A DNA stretch of 64,000 bases, taken from assembly GCA_032464575.1 (NCBI GenBank), contig JAWDKM010000003.1:372001-436000 (forward strand). Direction: 5' to 3'. The number at the start of each line of letters is the position of its first letter. Within the stretch, counting starts at the first letter, position 1. The notes beneath the pieces were generated by a model, which ran no database searches, was not told where the DNA came from, and saw only the letters and a list, made by a program, of their open reading frames with translations. Below are positions 7,892 through 16,663 of the stretch, piece after piece. Both the position numbers and the translations under genes were made by a program. This DNA comes from Pontivivens sp032464575. Its GTDB lineage: Bacteria; Pseudomonadota; Alphaproteobacteria; Rhodobacterales; Rhodobacteraceae.

Positions 7892-8563
7892 ATGAATATC
7901 GAGAGCGAGGTTCCGATCCGCGATGCCGCGACGGTGATCCTGTTGCGCCGGACCGCCGATGGACCAAGGGTGCTGATGGGTCAGCGTGGCGCGCGTGCGG
8001 TCTTCATGCCGAACAAGTTCGTCTTTCCCGGCGGCGCGCTGGACGATGCGGACCGGGCTGACCTGCCTGTCGCGACCCGTCTCGCCGCGGATGCCGAAAG
8101 CCGGCTCGCCGCCCATGCCACGCCGGAACTGGGTGCGCGCCTGGCCCTCGCGGCCGTGCGGGAGCTCTTCGAGGAGACGGGCCTTGCACTCGGCCGGCCG
8201 GGGCAGGGGGCGGCGGCGCCGCCGGAATGGCGGGACTTCTACAGCCTCGGCCTTGCGCCGCATCTCGACGCGCTCGACTTCATCTTCCGCGCCGTGACGC
8301 CCGCCGGTCGGCCCCGTCGTTTCGACGCACGTTTCTTCCTCGCGGATGCCGGGGAGATCGCCGGCGACCCCGATGATTTCTCGGGCGCCTGCGACGAGCT
8401 TTCGCATCTGCACTGGGTGGGCCTCGCCGAGGCGCGGGCGCTCGAACTGCCCTTCATCACCGAGGTCGTGCTCGCCGAGGTCGCATCGCGCGTCGCGAAC
8501 GGCCCGCGGCCCGTGCCCTTCTTCTCCCACGAGGGGGACAGGTCGCATTTCCGCATGCTGTGA
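7892..8563 (+). CDS. Nudix hydrolase
   Basis: The 223-residue protein carries a Nudix domain with FPGGALDDADRADLP at the front and AVRELFEETGLAL as the REXXEE part of the catalytic box. A long insertion lies between the leading GG and the RELFEETG half, a layout also seen in the NUDT19/NUDT7-like branch (acyl-CoA or related substrates). The substrate here is not determined. It sits between DUF983 and rpmG, apparently as a single gene or short unit. Confidence 0.87.
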   Translation: MNIESEVPIRDAATVILLRRTADGPRVLMGQRGARAVFMPNKFVFPGGALDDADRADLPVATRLAADAESRLAAHATPELGARLALAAVRELFEETGLALGRPGQGAAAPPEWRDFYSLGLAPHLDALDFIFRAVTPAGRPRRFDARFFLADAGEIAGDPDDFSGACDELSHLHWVGLAEARALELPFITEVVLAEVASRVANGPRPVPFFSHEGDRSHFRML

Positions 8564-8674
8564 GCCTTGACACCGCGCGCGGGCCTAGTAGATAGGCGCT
8601 CTCAAGGACATCGGGGCCCGCGAGGGTTCGCAAACGTGTAGCCGGGGCCGAGGGCCCTTCCGAGGAGATGGATC

Positions 8675-8842
8675 ATGGCGAAGCCGACGACGATCAAGAT
8701 CCGCCTGAACTCCACCGCGGGAACGGGCCATTTCTACGTCACGAAGAAGAACAGCCGGACGATGACCGAGAAGATGTCGGTCCGCAAATACGATCCGGTG
8801 GCGCGCAAGCACGTCGAGTACAAGGAAGGCAAGATCAAGTGA
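8675..8842 (+). CDS. rpmG: 50S ribosomal protein L33
   Basis: A 55-residue basic protein beginning MAKPTTIKIRLNS, with GTGHFYVTKKN and KYDPVARKHVEYKEGKIK, matches bacterial L33 over its full length. It lacks the CxxC zinc pairs, so it is the zinc-independent form. GAGGAG precedes the ATG at a good distance. A strong intrinsic terminator follows at 8867-8899. Confidence 0.97.
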   Translation: MAKPTTIKIRLNSTAGTGHFYVTKKNSRTMTEKMSVRKYDPVARKHVEYKEGKIK

Positions 8843-8866
8843 TCTTCCCTTTCCGGGGGACAGGAG

Positions 8867-8899
8867 GGGCCGCACCATCGGGTGCGGCCCTTTTGTTTT
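8867..8899 (+). terminator. intrinsic terminator of rpmG
   Basis: A perfect 10-bp stem (GGGCCGCACC at 8867-8876 with GGTGCGGCCC at 8881-8890, loop ATCG) is followed directly by TTTTGTTTT. It starts 24 bp after the rpmG stop. Confidence 0.93.
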
Positions 8900-9389
8900 G
8901 ATCCTCCGGACGGCGACCCGGGACGACGTGCCGGGCGTCGAGGCGTTGCTGCAGCGCTCCTATCCGAGGCTCTTGAAGGCGGACTATGCGCCCTCCGTTC
9001 TGGTGACGGCGCTGCCGCTGATCTCCCGCGCGCAGCCGCGGCTGGTGACCTGCGGGACCTACTACGTCATCGAGGATGAGGGGACGGTGGTGGCCGCCGG
9101 GGGCTGGACCGCAGCGCCGCCGCAAGGCCACGGCCGGATAGAGGGCGTGGCCCATGTGCGCCATGTCGCGACCGACCCGGACCGGACGCGCGCGGGGCTT
9201 GGCCGGCATCTGATGGAACACGTTGTGGCCGCTGCACGGGCGGCCGGCCATACGCGGATGGACTCGCAATCGACGCTGACCGCGGTGCCCTTCTACCGCG
9301 CCATGGGCTTTGGCGAGATCGGCCCGATCGAGATCGAACTGCGCCCCGGCATCGTCTTCCCAGCCATGGCGATGACGCGGCGGATCTGA
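8898..9389 (+). CDS. GNAT family N-acetyltransferase
   Basis: The 163-residue protein has a GNAT fold: ILRTATRDDVPGVEALL (strand 1 and helix 1), HVRHVATDPDRTRAGLGRHLMEH (strand 4 and the acetyl-CoA loop in the form RxxGxG) and FYRAMGFGEIG (C-terminal motif). The acceptor substrate is unknown. The only start that keeps the usual first strand is TTG 8898, which falls in the T-run of the rpmG terminator and has no ribosome binding site. A later start would lose strand 1. Confidence 0.8.
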   Translation: MILRTATRDDVPGVEALLQRSYPRLLKADYAPSVLVTALPLISRAQPRLVTCGTYYVIEDEGTVVAAGGWTAAPPQGHGRIEGVAHVRHVATDPDRTRAGLGRHLMEHVVAAARAAGHTRMDSQSTLTAVPFYRAMGFGEIGPIEIELRPGIVFPAMAMTRRI

Positions 9390-9545
9390 GCCTCGGAATG
9401 CCGCCCGCCTGTGTTTCTTCGGTGATTGTTCCGTGTCGTGCCCGGCTGCGCCGGTCCGGGCGTCCGTCCGTTCGCGCCTTGAACGCTTCACCAAGCATGT
9501 ACGAGATGGTGCTCACCCTACCGGCGGAGGGCGCGGCCCTTTACG

Positions 9546-9579
9546 CAAAGAAAAAGGGCCGGAGGTTTCCCTCCGGCCC
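9546..9579 (-). terminator. intrinsic terminator of the Bax-inhibitor-1 gene
   Basis: Reading on the minus strand, a 10-bp stem (arms 9570-9579 and 9556-9565, GGGCCGGAGG on the plus strand) is followed by a T-rich run at 9546-9555. It begins 22 bp after the stop codon. The rest of the 9390-9545 gap holds no gene that I can support. Confidence 0.88.
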
Positions 9580-9600
9580 CGATCTCGGTTCAGTCCTGAA

Positions 9601-10347
9601 TCACTCGCGATTGCCGAGGAACTGGAGCAGAAACATGAACAGGTTGATGAAGTTCAGGTACAAGCTCAGAGCGCCGAGGATCGCCGACTTCTCCAGCCAT
9701 GCTGCACCACCGGGCTGACCCACGGCCATGAGGTACTCGTTCTTCAGCCGCTGCGTGTCGTAGGCCGTCAGGCCCGCGAAGATCAGAACTCCGATCACGG
9801 AGATGGCGAAGCCGAGCGCACTCGACAGGATGAAGATGTTCACGATCGAGGCGACGATGATGCCGATCAGGCCCATCAGCAGGAACGCACCCATGCCGCT
9901 GAGATCACGCTTGGTCGTGTATCCCCACAGCGATAGGCCCGCGAAGGCGATCGCGGTCACGAAGAAGGTCTGCGCGATGCTCATGCCGGTAAAGGCCATG
10001 AAGATCCACGAGATCGACATGCCCATGACGGCAGCGAAAACATAGAACAGCGCCTGTGCCGCGCCTGCGGACAGGCGGTTGATCCCGAAGCTCATCACCA
10101 GAACGAAGGCCAGCGGTGCGAACATCACGGCCCAGCCGAGCAGGTTCGGTTGCAGCGTGACCGGATCGCGCAGGATCGAGAACAGCGCCTCGCTGGTCCC
10201 GAAGGCCCAGGCAACGGCGCCCGTCACGGCCAGACCGACGGACATCAGCCCGTAGATCTTGTTCATGTGGGCGCGCAGGCCGGCGTCGATTTCCGCCGTG
10301 CGCACACCGGCTGCGGTCTGCTGCCGGAGGATATCGGATTGTGCCAT
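9601..10347 (-). CDS. Bax inhibitor-1/YccA family membrane protein
   Basis: The 248-residue protein has a short hydrophilic N-terminus, then about seven hydrophobic segments, with the family blocks NKIYGLMSVGLAVTG, LFYVFAAVMGMSISWIF and DTQRLKNEY near the C-terminal end. Bacterial members act in the inner membrane; some modulate FtsH or conduct calcium, but that is not shown here. AAGGGAG precedes the ATG. It lies downstream of the ABC permease on the same strand with a 98-bp gap and has its own terminator. Confidence 0.92.
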   Translation of the reverse strand: MAQSDILRQQTAAGVRTAEIDAGLRAHMNKIYGLMSVGLAVTGAVAWAFGTSEALFSILRDPVTLQPNLLGWAVMFAPLAFVLVMSFGINRLSAGAAQALFYVFAAVMGMSISWIFMAFTGMSIAQTFFVTAIAFAGLSLWGYTTKRDLSGMGAFLLMGLIGIIVASIVNIFILSSALGFAISVIGVLIFAGLTAYDTQRLKNEYLMAVGQPGGAAWLEKSAILGALSLYLNFINLFMFLLQFLGNRE

Positions 10348-10445
10348 CGAAGACTCCCTTGAGGTTGGCGTCAGGCTCGTTCCTGAGCCTTTCCGTCATA
10401 ATATCGGCGAGAGACCCTTCCCTTTCAAGAAGAACCGGCCCGTGC

Positions 10446-12959
10446 TCAGTCCCGCGACCGAAGGACGCGGGCCGGCCGTGCGGCGAGCGGTGGCCAGGCG
10501 AAGGCGAGGCCCGCCAGAAGGCTCGCCAGCGCACCGCCGATCACGATGGCGAATGCGGAGACCGGCTCGAACGCGTAGGGCGCATCCATCACGAAGGTCA
10601 TCACCGCCCAGCCCCCCAATGCCCCAGCGAGGATCGCGACGAGGCCCGCGGCCGCTCCCAGGATCGCGGAGCGCAGGGCGAAGCTCGCGAGGATGCGCGC
10701 GCGGGCGGCGCCGAGCGTCTTGAGCACCGCGGCCTCGAACACGCGGCGCCGCGTCCCCGCTGCCGCCGCGCCGATCAGCACCACGAAACCGGTCACGAGT
10801 GTTGCTGCCGCGCCATAGGATGTGGCCGCCGCGAGCCCGCTCAAGGCTTCGCTCACCCGGTCGATGGCGTCGCGCACGCCGATCGCCGTGATGTTGGGGA
10901 ACTCCCCGGCGAGGGTGCGCAGGAGCCGCCCTTCGGATGCCTCGTCCGCATAGAGCGTCGCGATATGGGTGTGTGGCGCGCCGGCCAGCGCGCTTTCGTT
11001 CATCGTCATGATGAAGTTGATGCCTGCATTCCCGAACTCCACGACCCGGAAGTTCGCGATCTCCGCCTCGATGTCGCGGCCGAGGATGTTGACGGTGATG
11101 CGGTCGCCGAGCTGGAGACCGAGCTCCGTCGCTTCCTCCGCCGCGAAGCTGACGAGGGGCGGTCCGGAATAGTCCTCGGGCCACCAGGTGCCCGCAGTCA
11201 GCACCGCATCCTCGGGTTGTACCTGTGAGTACGTGACGCCGCGATCGCCGCGTAGGGTCCAGTGGTCGCCCGCGACGTCGCGGGCGTTCTGCCCGTTGAT
11301 CCCGGTGATGATGCCGCGCAGCATCGGCGCGGTGTCGATCCGCTCCACGCCCTCGTCGGCATAGGCCCTGTCCAGGAAGGTCGGGAGCTGGTCGTTCTGG
11401 ATATCGACGAAGAAATACGCGGGCGCTATTTCCGGCAGGTCCTGCGCGATGGCATTGCGGGTGTTCGATTCGATCTGACCGACGGCGGCAAGCACCGTGA
11501 GGCCGAGACCGAGCGACAGCACGACGGAGGCGGTCTCCCCCCCCGGTCCGCCGACCGCGCCGAGTGCCAGCCGCAGGGCCGGGCGGCCCCTTGCGGCTCG
11601 GGATCGTGCGAGGCGCCGAGTGACCGCGCGGACGACCACTGCCATAAGCGCGAGGATCAGGAGCGCGCCGAGGATGCCGCCCGCGGCCCCCAGTGCGAGG
11701 TCCCAGACGCCGGAGAACCATGCCGCAAGGCCCACCAGCATCGCCAGAAGCACACCGATCCCGGCGAGGTAGATCGGCCGGGGCAGGGCGCGGCCGCCGC
11801 CGGTGATGTCCCGGAACAGGCTCGCCGCGCGGATGTCCTGTGCCCGGGCGAGCGGCCAGATCACAAAGATCAGCGCCGTAAGGATGCCGTAGAGTGCGGC
11901 CTCCGCCAACGGGCCGGGATAGACGGTGAAGACGGCCGGGACCGGCAGTTGCGCCTCGATGATCGGGCCGAGCAGGATCGGTGTCAGGGCGCCCAGTATC
12001 AGGCCGATACCAACGCCGAGCAGGGTCAGCAGGCCGGTCTGGAACAGGTAGGTCAGAAAGATCGTGCGGCCCTCGGCACCAAGGGTCTTGAGCGTCGCGA
12101 TGGTGTCGGTCTTGGCCTCCAGATAGGACCGCACGGCCGCGGACACGCCGAGGCCCCCGACCGCGAGACCCGAGAGACCGACGAGCACCAGGAACGCGCC
12201 CAGCCGCTCCACGAACCGCGCGACGCCCGGCGCGCCATTGCGGCTGTCGCGCCAGCGCAGGCCGGCATCGGCGAAGCGGTCCTCTGCCGCTGTCTCCAAC
12301 GCGCCGAGATCGGTGCCGTCGGCCACCCGCAGGCGATATTCGGTTTCGTAGAGGGTGCCGGGGGTGATGAGGCCCGAGCCCTCCAGCCCCTCCAGCGTCA
12401 CTATGGTGCGGGGGCCAAGGCCGAAGCCTGCTCCGGCGCCGTCGGGCTCGCGGGTCAGGATCGCGCGAAGCTCGAAATCCTGCGTGCCCAGGCGGAAGGT
12501 GTCGCCAACCTGCAGCCCCAACCGTTCGGCGAGCACGGGCTGCATGACGGCTCCGGGAAGGTCGCGCGTCTCCAGTGCGTCGGAAAGCGAGATCGGGGGC
12601 TCCAGCTCGACCGCACCGTAGAGTGGGTAGAGATCGTCGACACCTCGAACCTGCGTCAGCCCCCGATCCTCGCCGACCACAGCCATGGAGCGGAAATCGA
12701 CGGTTTCGCTCACTTCCGTGGCGACGCTGTCGAGCCAGGCCCGCTCCTCCTCGGTCGCGAAGCGATAAGTGAACTCGGCCTGCGCGTCGCCGCCGAGAAG
12801 TGCGGCACCTTCACGTGCCAGGCCTGCCTCGATCCCTGCCCGGACGGAGCCGACGGCGGCGATCGCACCGACACCGAGCGCGAGGCAGAGAAGGAAGACG
12901 GTGAAGCCGCGCAGGCCGCCGCGCAGCTCCCTTCGCGCGATGCGCCAGGCGACGCTCAT
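10446..12959 (-). CDS. FtsX-like ABC transporter permease (YbbP-like)
   Basis: The 837-residue protein has an N-terminal membrane anchor (about 20-41), a large extracytoplasmic domain, and two FtsX-type modules of three membrane spans each. The first is around 255-380 (KTDTIATLKTLGAEGRTIF marks the cytoplasmic loop). The second is at the C-terminus, where AAVLKTLGAARARIL is the matching loop and RVLRSRD the end. The repeated TLGA coupling motif is typical. With the ATP-binding protein upstream it forms a YbbA/YbbP-like system, usually linked to lipid or esterase-associated functions. Confidence 0.9.
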   Translation of the reverse strand: MSVAWRIARRELRGGLRGFTVFLLCLALGVGAIAAVGSVRAGIEAGLAREGAALLGGDAQAEFTYRFATEEERAWLDSVATEVSETVDFRSMAVVGEDRGLTQVRGVDDLYPLYGAVELEPPISLSDALETRDLPGAVMQPVLAERLGLQVGDTFRLGTQDFELRAILTREPDGAGAGFGLGPRTIVTLEGLEGSGLITPGTLYETEYRLRVADGTDLGALETAAEDRFADAGLRWRDSRNGAPGVARFVERLGAFLVLVGLSGLAVGGLGVSAAVRSYLEAKTDTIATLKTLGAEGRTIFLTYLFQTGLLTLLGVGIGLILGALTPILLGPIIEAQLPVPAVFTVYPGPLAEAALYGILTALIFVIWPLARAQDIRAASLFRDITGGGRALPRPIYLAGIGVLLAMLVGLAAWFSGVWDLALGAAGGILGALLILALMAVVVRAVTRRLARSRAARGRPALRLALGAVGGPGGETASVVLSLGLGLTVLAAVGQIESNTRNAIAQDLPEIAPAYFFVDIQNDQLPTFLDRAYADEGVERIDTAPMLRGIITGINGQNARDVAGDHWTLRGDRGVTYSQVQPEDAVLTAGTWWPEDYSGPPLVSFAAEEATELGLQLGDRITVNILGRDIEAEIANFRVVEFGNAGINFIMTMNESALAGAPHTHIATLYADEASEGRLLRTLAGEFPNITAIGVRDAIDRVSEALSGLAAATSYGAAATLVTGFVVLIGAAAAGTRRRVFEAAVLKTLGAARARILASFALRSAILGAAAGLVAILAGALGGWAVMTFVMDAPYAFEPVSAFAIVIGGALASLLAGLAFAWPPLAARPARVLRSRD

Positions 12960-13020
12960 GGGGCGCTCCGCGAAGCGGTTTCGTGCCGCTGGTCGAGAAT
13001 ACGTGCAGCGAGGAGGAGGA

Positions 13021-13710
13021 TCATTCCGCCGCCTCCGCCAGCATGTCGAGGCGCCCGTCGCGCAGGCGGATCTGGCGGTCGCAGCGGGCGGCGAGCTCCG
13101 GCGCGTGGGTCACGAGGACCAGCGTCGCACCGTGCCGGTCGCGCAGGCCGAAGAGCACGTCCATGATCTGCTGCCCGGTCGGTCCGTCGAGATTGCCGGT
13201 CGGCTCGTCCGCCAGCAGGATCTCGGGCCGTGGTGCTGCGGCGCGCGCCAGCGCCACCCGCTGCTGCTCACCGCCCGACATCTGGGAGGGGTAGTGGTCC
13301 ATCCGGTGGCCGAGACCGACGGCCTCCAGCTCCTCGCCCGCCCGGTCGAAGGCGTCGCTGCGTCCGGCAAGTTCGAGCGGGGTTGCCACATTCTCCAGCG
13401 CCGTCATGGTGGGGATCAGGTGGAAGGACTGGAACACGACCCCCATATGATCGCGACGGAAACGGGCCAGCGCATCCTCGCCCATCGCCGTGAGGTCGTG
13501 GCCCAGAGCCCGGACCTCGCCGCCGGTGGCACGCTCCAGCCCGCCCATGAGCATGAGGAGAGACGACTTGCCTGATCCGCTCGGCCCCGTGAGCCCCACC
13601 GTTTCGCCGCGCGCGACCTCCATCGAGATGCCGTGCAGGATATCCACCCGCCCGGCATTGCCGTCGAGCGACAGCTGCGCGTCGTGGAGGGTGAGGACCG
13701 GATCGCTCAT
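13021..13710 (-). CDS. ABC transporter ATP-binding protein (YbbA-like)
   Basis: The 229-residue ATPase has Walker A GPSGSGKSS, signature MSGGEQQRVALARA, Walker B ILLADEPTGNLD and the H-loop in LVLVTHAPELA. It belongs to the LolD/MacB/YbbA group that pairs with FtsX-type permeases such as the one encoded 61 bp downstream. ATG 13710 with AAGGAG upstream was chosen over longer frames. It is divergent from a TesA-like esterase, which matches the E. coli tesA-ybbAP arrangement. Confidence 0.93.
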   Translation of the reverse strand: MSDPVLTLHDAQLSLDGNAGRVDILHGISMEVARGETVGLTGPSGSGKSSLLMLMGGLERATGGEVRALGHDLTAMGEDALARFRRDHMGVVFQSFHLIPTMTALENVATPLELAGRSDAFDRAGEELEAVGLGHRMDHYPSQMSGGEQQRVALARAAAPRPEILLADEPTGNLDGPTGQQIMDVLFGLRDRHGATLVLVTHAPELAARCDRQIRLRDGRLDMLAEAAE

Positions 13711-13759
13711 CGGTGGGCTCCTTCGTGGCGTATCAGCCGCATATGGGCGCGCGGGCCTT

Positions 13760-14398
13760 TTGTGCAATGCAGCGCTGATCACTTTCGTGACCGTCGGTTC
13801 CGTTACGGCGCAGGACGCGGACGGGATCACCGTCGCGGCCCTCGGCGACAGCCTCACGCAAGGTTACGGCCTGCCGCCGGAGGACGGTTTCGTCCCACAG
13901 CTGGAGGCCTGGTTGCAGGAGAGGGGGACCGCGGTCGAGGTGCTGAATGCCGGCGTCTCCGGCGACACGACGGCCGGCGGGCTCAGCCGCATCGGCTGGA
14001 CGCTCACGCCGGACGTGGACGCGGTGATCGTGGCCCTGGGCGGCAATGACCTGTTGCGCGGGATCGACCCCGCCGCCTCCCGCGCCAATCTCGACGGCAT
14101 CCTGTCGACCGCGACCGAGCAGGGGCTGCCCGTGCTCCTCGTCGGGATGGAAGCGCCGGGGAATTACGGCCCCGAATACAAGCAGGCCTTCGACGCGATG
14201 TATCCCGAGCTGGCGGCGGAATACGACACGCTCTACGCCGACAGCTTCTTCGAGGGGTTCGATCTGGAGGAGACGGATATCGCCGCCGCACAGGCCTACA
14301 TGCAGGCCGACGGTATCCACCCCAACGCGGAGGGCGTCGCCCTGATCGTGCAGGCGCTGGGGCCGCAGGTGCTCGACCTCGTCGAACGGGTGGAGTGA
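13760..14398 (+). CDS. tesA: TesA-like GDSL arylesterase/thioesterase
   Basis: An SGNH hydrolase with the GDSL block ALGDSLTQGYG (catalytic Ser), NAGVSGDTT, LGGNDLLRG and the Asp/His block DGIHPNAEG. A hydrophobic leader ending SVTA|QDADG suggests export. The start is uncertain: in this frame TTG 13760 is the only start that keeps most of the leader, and it lacks a basic N-region and a clear ribosome binding site. ATG 13743 lies in another frame and soon stops, so a small frameshift in the leader is possible. Confidence 0.85.
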   Translation: MCNAALITFVTVGSVTAQDADGITVAALGDSLTQGYGLPPEDGFVPQLEAWLQERGTAVEVLNAGVSGDTTAGGLSRIGWTLTPDVDAVIVALGGNDLLRGIDPAASRANLDGILSTATEQGLPVLLVGMEAPGNYGPEYKQAFDAMYPELAAEYDTLYADSFFEGFDLEETDIAAAQAYMQADGIHPNAEGVALIVQALGPQVLDLVERVE

Positions 14399-14946
14399 TG
14401 CGCCTCTTCGTCGCGATCCCGGTGGAGGGCGCGGCGCGCGCCGAGATGGAGCGTTTTTCCGAGGGGCTGGAGGGGCGTGTGGTCGATCCCGATCACTGGC
14501 ACATCACCCTCGCCTTTCTCGACGATCGGCCCGAGGAGGTGGCGGAGGAGGTCGCGCTCATGCTCGGTGCCATCGAGGTCTTCCCCTTCATCTGGCGGGT
14601 GAGCGGGGCGGGGGTGTTCGGTGGCAACCAGCCGCGCAATGTCCACGCGGCGATCGATCCGTCAGAACAACTGGCCGGTCTGCGGGATCGCGTGCGGCGT
14701 GCCGTGCGGCAGTCGGGTGTCACGCTGCGGCAGGAACGGTTCGTGCCGCATGTGACGCTTGCCCGCTTCAATGCGCGGCTGCCCGGGGTTGGGCTCGACC
14801 GGTGGCTGGCGCAGCGCGCGGCCGTGACGCTCGGCCCGTTCCCGGCCGAGCGTTTCGTGCTCTATTCCTCCGAGTTGACGGCGGAGGGACCGGTCTACAC
14901 GGAGCTGGTCGAGTACCCGCTGGCCCTCGACCACACCATTCTCTAG
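14398..14946 (+). CDS. thpR: RNA 2',3'-cyclic phosphodiesterase (2H family)
   Basis: The 182-residue protein has the two HxTx motifs of the 2H phosphoesterases, HITL near residue 39 and HVTL near residue 120, spaced as in ThpR. The N-terminus MRLFVAIPV is also typical. The enzyme opens 2',3'-cyclic phosphates in RNA. ATG 14398 overlaps the esterase stop by one base (TGATG), indicating translational coupling with tesA. Confidence 0.92.
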   Translation: MRLFVAIPVEGAARAEMERFSEGLEGRVVDPDHWHITLAFLDDRPEEVAEEVALMLGAIEVFPFIWRVSGAGVFGGNQPRNVHAAIDPSEQLAGLRDRVRRAVRQSGVTLRQERFVPHVTLARFNARLPGVGLDRWLAQRAAVTLGPFPAERFVLYSSELTAEGPVYTELVEYPLALDHTIL

Positions 14947-14947
14947 T

Positions 14948-15133
14948 TCAGTCCCAGAACGGGCGGCGTGCCTCGCGCAGGGCCTCCCCCTCGGTGATGC
15001 CGAGGTCCCGCAAAAGGTGCGCGTCCAGCTTCGCGAGCTGAGCACGGGTACGGCGGGCGGTGAGACGCGCCGAGATCCGGGCGAAGATCGAGCGGTTGGC
15101 GGTCATGCCGGGCAGGGTTGCGGTGGTGTACAT
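14948..15133 (-). CDS. DUF1127 family small basic protein
   Basis: A 61-residue protein with the YjiS-like ending LDAHLLRDLGITEGEALREA. Small DUF1127 proteins are common in Rhodobacterales; some members are linked to RNA maturation and phosphate or stress physiology. ATG 15133 has GAAGGAG upstream; longer frames lack support. It ends 1 bp from the convergent thpR stop and is transcribed divergently from the LysR gene, which may regulate it. Confidence 0.85.
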   Translation of the reverse strand: MYTTATLPGMTANRSIFARISARLTARRTRAQLAKLDAHLLRDLGITEGEALREARRPFWD

Positions 15134-15208
15134 GGCTTGCTCCTTCAAACATTCAGATTTCTGATCCGGCGGTCGGCTGTCATCAGTGTGTGCGATGAAC
15201 ATGGGGGC

Positions 15209-15248
15209 TTGACGGAGGTAACTCAAATGAATGAATGTGAGGCATTCA
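15209..15248. promoter_or_regulatory. possible LysR operator in the DUF1127/LysR divergent region
   Basis: Between the divergent genes lies an inverted repeat TGAATG-TGAGG-CATTCA (15232-15248), preceded by a second ATGA unit and by TTGACG. LysR-type regulators usually bind dyads in such intergenic regions and regulate their own gene. Assignment to this regulator is inference. Confidence 0.4.
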
Positions 15249-15264
15249 ATCACGGGAGTTGATG

Positions 15265-16137
15265 ATGCCCCGCAATCTCGACATGACCGCCCTCCGGTCC
15301 TTCGTCACCGTCGCCGAATGCGGCGGCGTGACGCGCGCGGCGGGGCAACTTCACCTGACGCAGTCCGCCGTCTCCATGCAGATCAAGCGGTTGGAGGAGG
15401 CCCTGGGTCAACCGCTGCTCGACCGCACCGGTCGGGGCGTGACGCTGACAGCGCAGGGCGAGCAGCTTCTGGGTTATGGCCGGCGCATCCTGCGGCTCAA
15501 CGACGAGGTATGGAGCCGGATGACCGACCACGCCTATGAGGGCGAGATCGTGTTCGGCGTCCCGCACGACATCGTCTACCCCTACGTTCCGCAGATCCTG
15601 CAACGCTTCGCCGTGGACTACCCGAGGATCAAGGTGCAGCTCATCTCCTCCTACACCCGCGGGTTGAAGGCGCAGATGGCGCGGGGCGAGGTCGACCTGA
15701 TCCTGACGACGGAGGAGAAGGTGGATGCGGGGGGCGAGACGCTGGCGTCCCACATGCTCGACTGGGTCGGTGCGCCGGGCGGGCAGGCCTGGAAGCAGCG
15801 GCCGCTGCGGCTCGCCTTCGAATATGCCTGCATCTTCCGCGCCGGCGTTCAGGCCGCGCTCGACAAGGCCGATATTCCCTGGGAGATGGCCGTGGAAAGC
15901 GACTCGACCCGGACCGTGGAGGCAAGCGTCTCCGCCGATCTCGCAGTGCATGCCGTCGTGTCGGGCTCGACGCCGCCCTACATGGAAACGATCCGGCATG
16001 GCGGCGCTCTGCCCGTGCTGCCCGCGATCAACATCAACATGTACGTGGCCCCGGGCGCGAATGCGGATCTCGCGGGCCGTCTCGCACGGGCGGTGCGTGC
16101 CGCCTATTCGAAACCCCAAGCTGTCGCGGCGGAGTAG
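15265..16137 (+). CDS. LysR family transcriptional regulator
   Basis: The protein of about 290 residues has an N-terminal winged helix-turn-helix (DMTALRSFVTVAECGGVTRAA, LTQSAVSMQIKRLEEALGQPLLDRT) and a periplasmic-binding-like effector domain from about residue 95. The third ATG of the cluster (15265) is preferred because GGGAG lies 6 bp upstream of it. It is divergent from the DUF1127 gene. The co-inducer is unknown. Confidence 0.93.
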   Translation: MPRNLDMTALRSFVTVAECGGVTRAAGQLHLTQSAVSMQIKRLEEALGQPLLDRTGRGVTLTAQGEQLLGYGRRILRLNDEVWSRMTDHAYEGEIVFGVPHDIVYPYVPQILQRFAVDYPRIKVQLISSYTRGLKAQMARGEVDLILTTEEKVDAGGETLASHMLDWVGAPGGQAWKQRPLRLAFEYACIFRAGVQAALDKADIPWEMAVESDSTRTVEASVSADLAVHAVVSGSTPPYMETIRHGGALPVLPAININMYVAPGANADLAGRLARAVRAAYSKPQAVAAE

Positions 16138-16142
16138 GCCAG

Positions 16143-16209
16143 GCCCCGGTTCACGTCCGGGGCGGTCGGTCCTGCTTGTAACCGTCCCGGCCGCAGAGCC
16201 GGGACCTTT
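16143..16209. repeat. dispersed palindromic repeat, copy 1 (modules B then A)
   Basis: Module B is GCCCCGG/CCGGGGC (16143-16149 with 16157-16163). Module A is GTCCCGGC/GCCGGGAC (16184-16191 with 16198-16205, loop CGCAGA) followed by CTTT. It fills the gap between the convergent LysR and VOC genes and may terminate both transcripts. Related copies are at 20162, 30016, 47280 and 56700. Confidence 0.85.
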
Positions 16210-16213
16210 CGCC

Positions 16214-16639
16214 TCACTGGGGCAACGCTTCCTCGGAATAACCGGTGGCAAACTCGGCGCTCGGCGGAATGGGCGTGATCACGTCGATCAGCACGCCGTC
16301 CGGCCCCTGCAGGATGAAATGGCGCTGCCCGAACGCCTCGCTGCGCAGCGGCAGCAGGACTGGTGCGGCCCCTTGCAGCCGGTCGTACTCCGCGTCCACG
16401 TCCGGCACCTCGAAGTTCAGCAGGATCCCGTCCGCAACCCGCCCGCGCGCGGGCTCCGGGATCGTGCCGTGCCTCGCCTCCAGGATTGCGAGGCTCAGCG
16501 TGGGCGTGTTCTGCGATTGCAGGTGAACGTACCAGTCGGCCTCGAAGGTCGGGCGGAAGCCGAAATGATCGCGGTAGAAGGCGGCCGTACCCGCCACGTC
16601 GCGGGTCTGGAGCACGGTATAGGCGGAGGTGGTCTTCAT
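16214..16639 (-). CDS. VOC (glyoxalase/bleomycin-resistance fold) protein
   Basis: The 141-residue protein has the paired beta-alpha-beta-beta-beta modules of the VOC superfamily: YTVLQTRDVAGTAAFYRDHFGFRP at the start, LNFEVPDVDAEYDRLQ in the middle and HFILQGPDGVLIDVITPI at the end. Substrate is unknown. ATG 16639 has CGGAG upstream. It is divergent from a TetR gene, and the shared 68-bp region holds repeats and a palindrome, so it is the likely regulatory target. Confidence 0.87.
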   Translation of the reverse strand: MKTTSAYTVLQTRDVAGTAAFYRDHFGFRPTFEADWYVHLQSQNTPTLSLAILEARHGTIPEPARGRVADGILLNFEVPDVDAEYDRLQGAAPVLLPLRSEAFGQRHFILQGPDGVLIDVITPIPPSAEFATGYSEEALPQ

Positions 16640-16663
16640 GGTGGAAAACTCCGGGTAAAACAT

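Noticed and set aside
11262..13166. A 634-codon plus-strand frame over the ABC permease
   Set aside because: The opposite strand encodes an intact FtsX-type permease; the plus frame reads as low-complexity.
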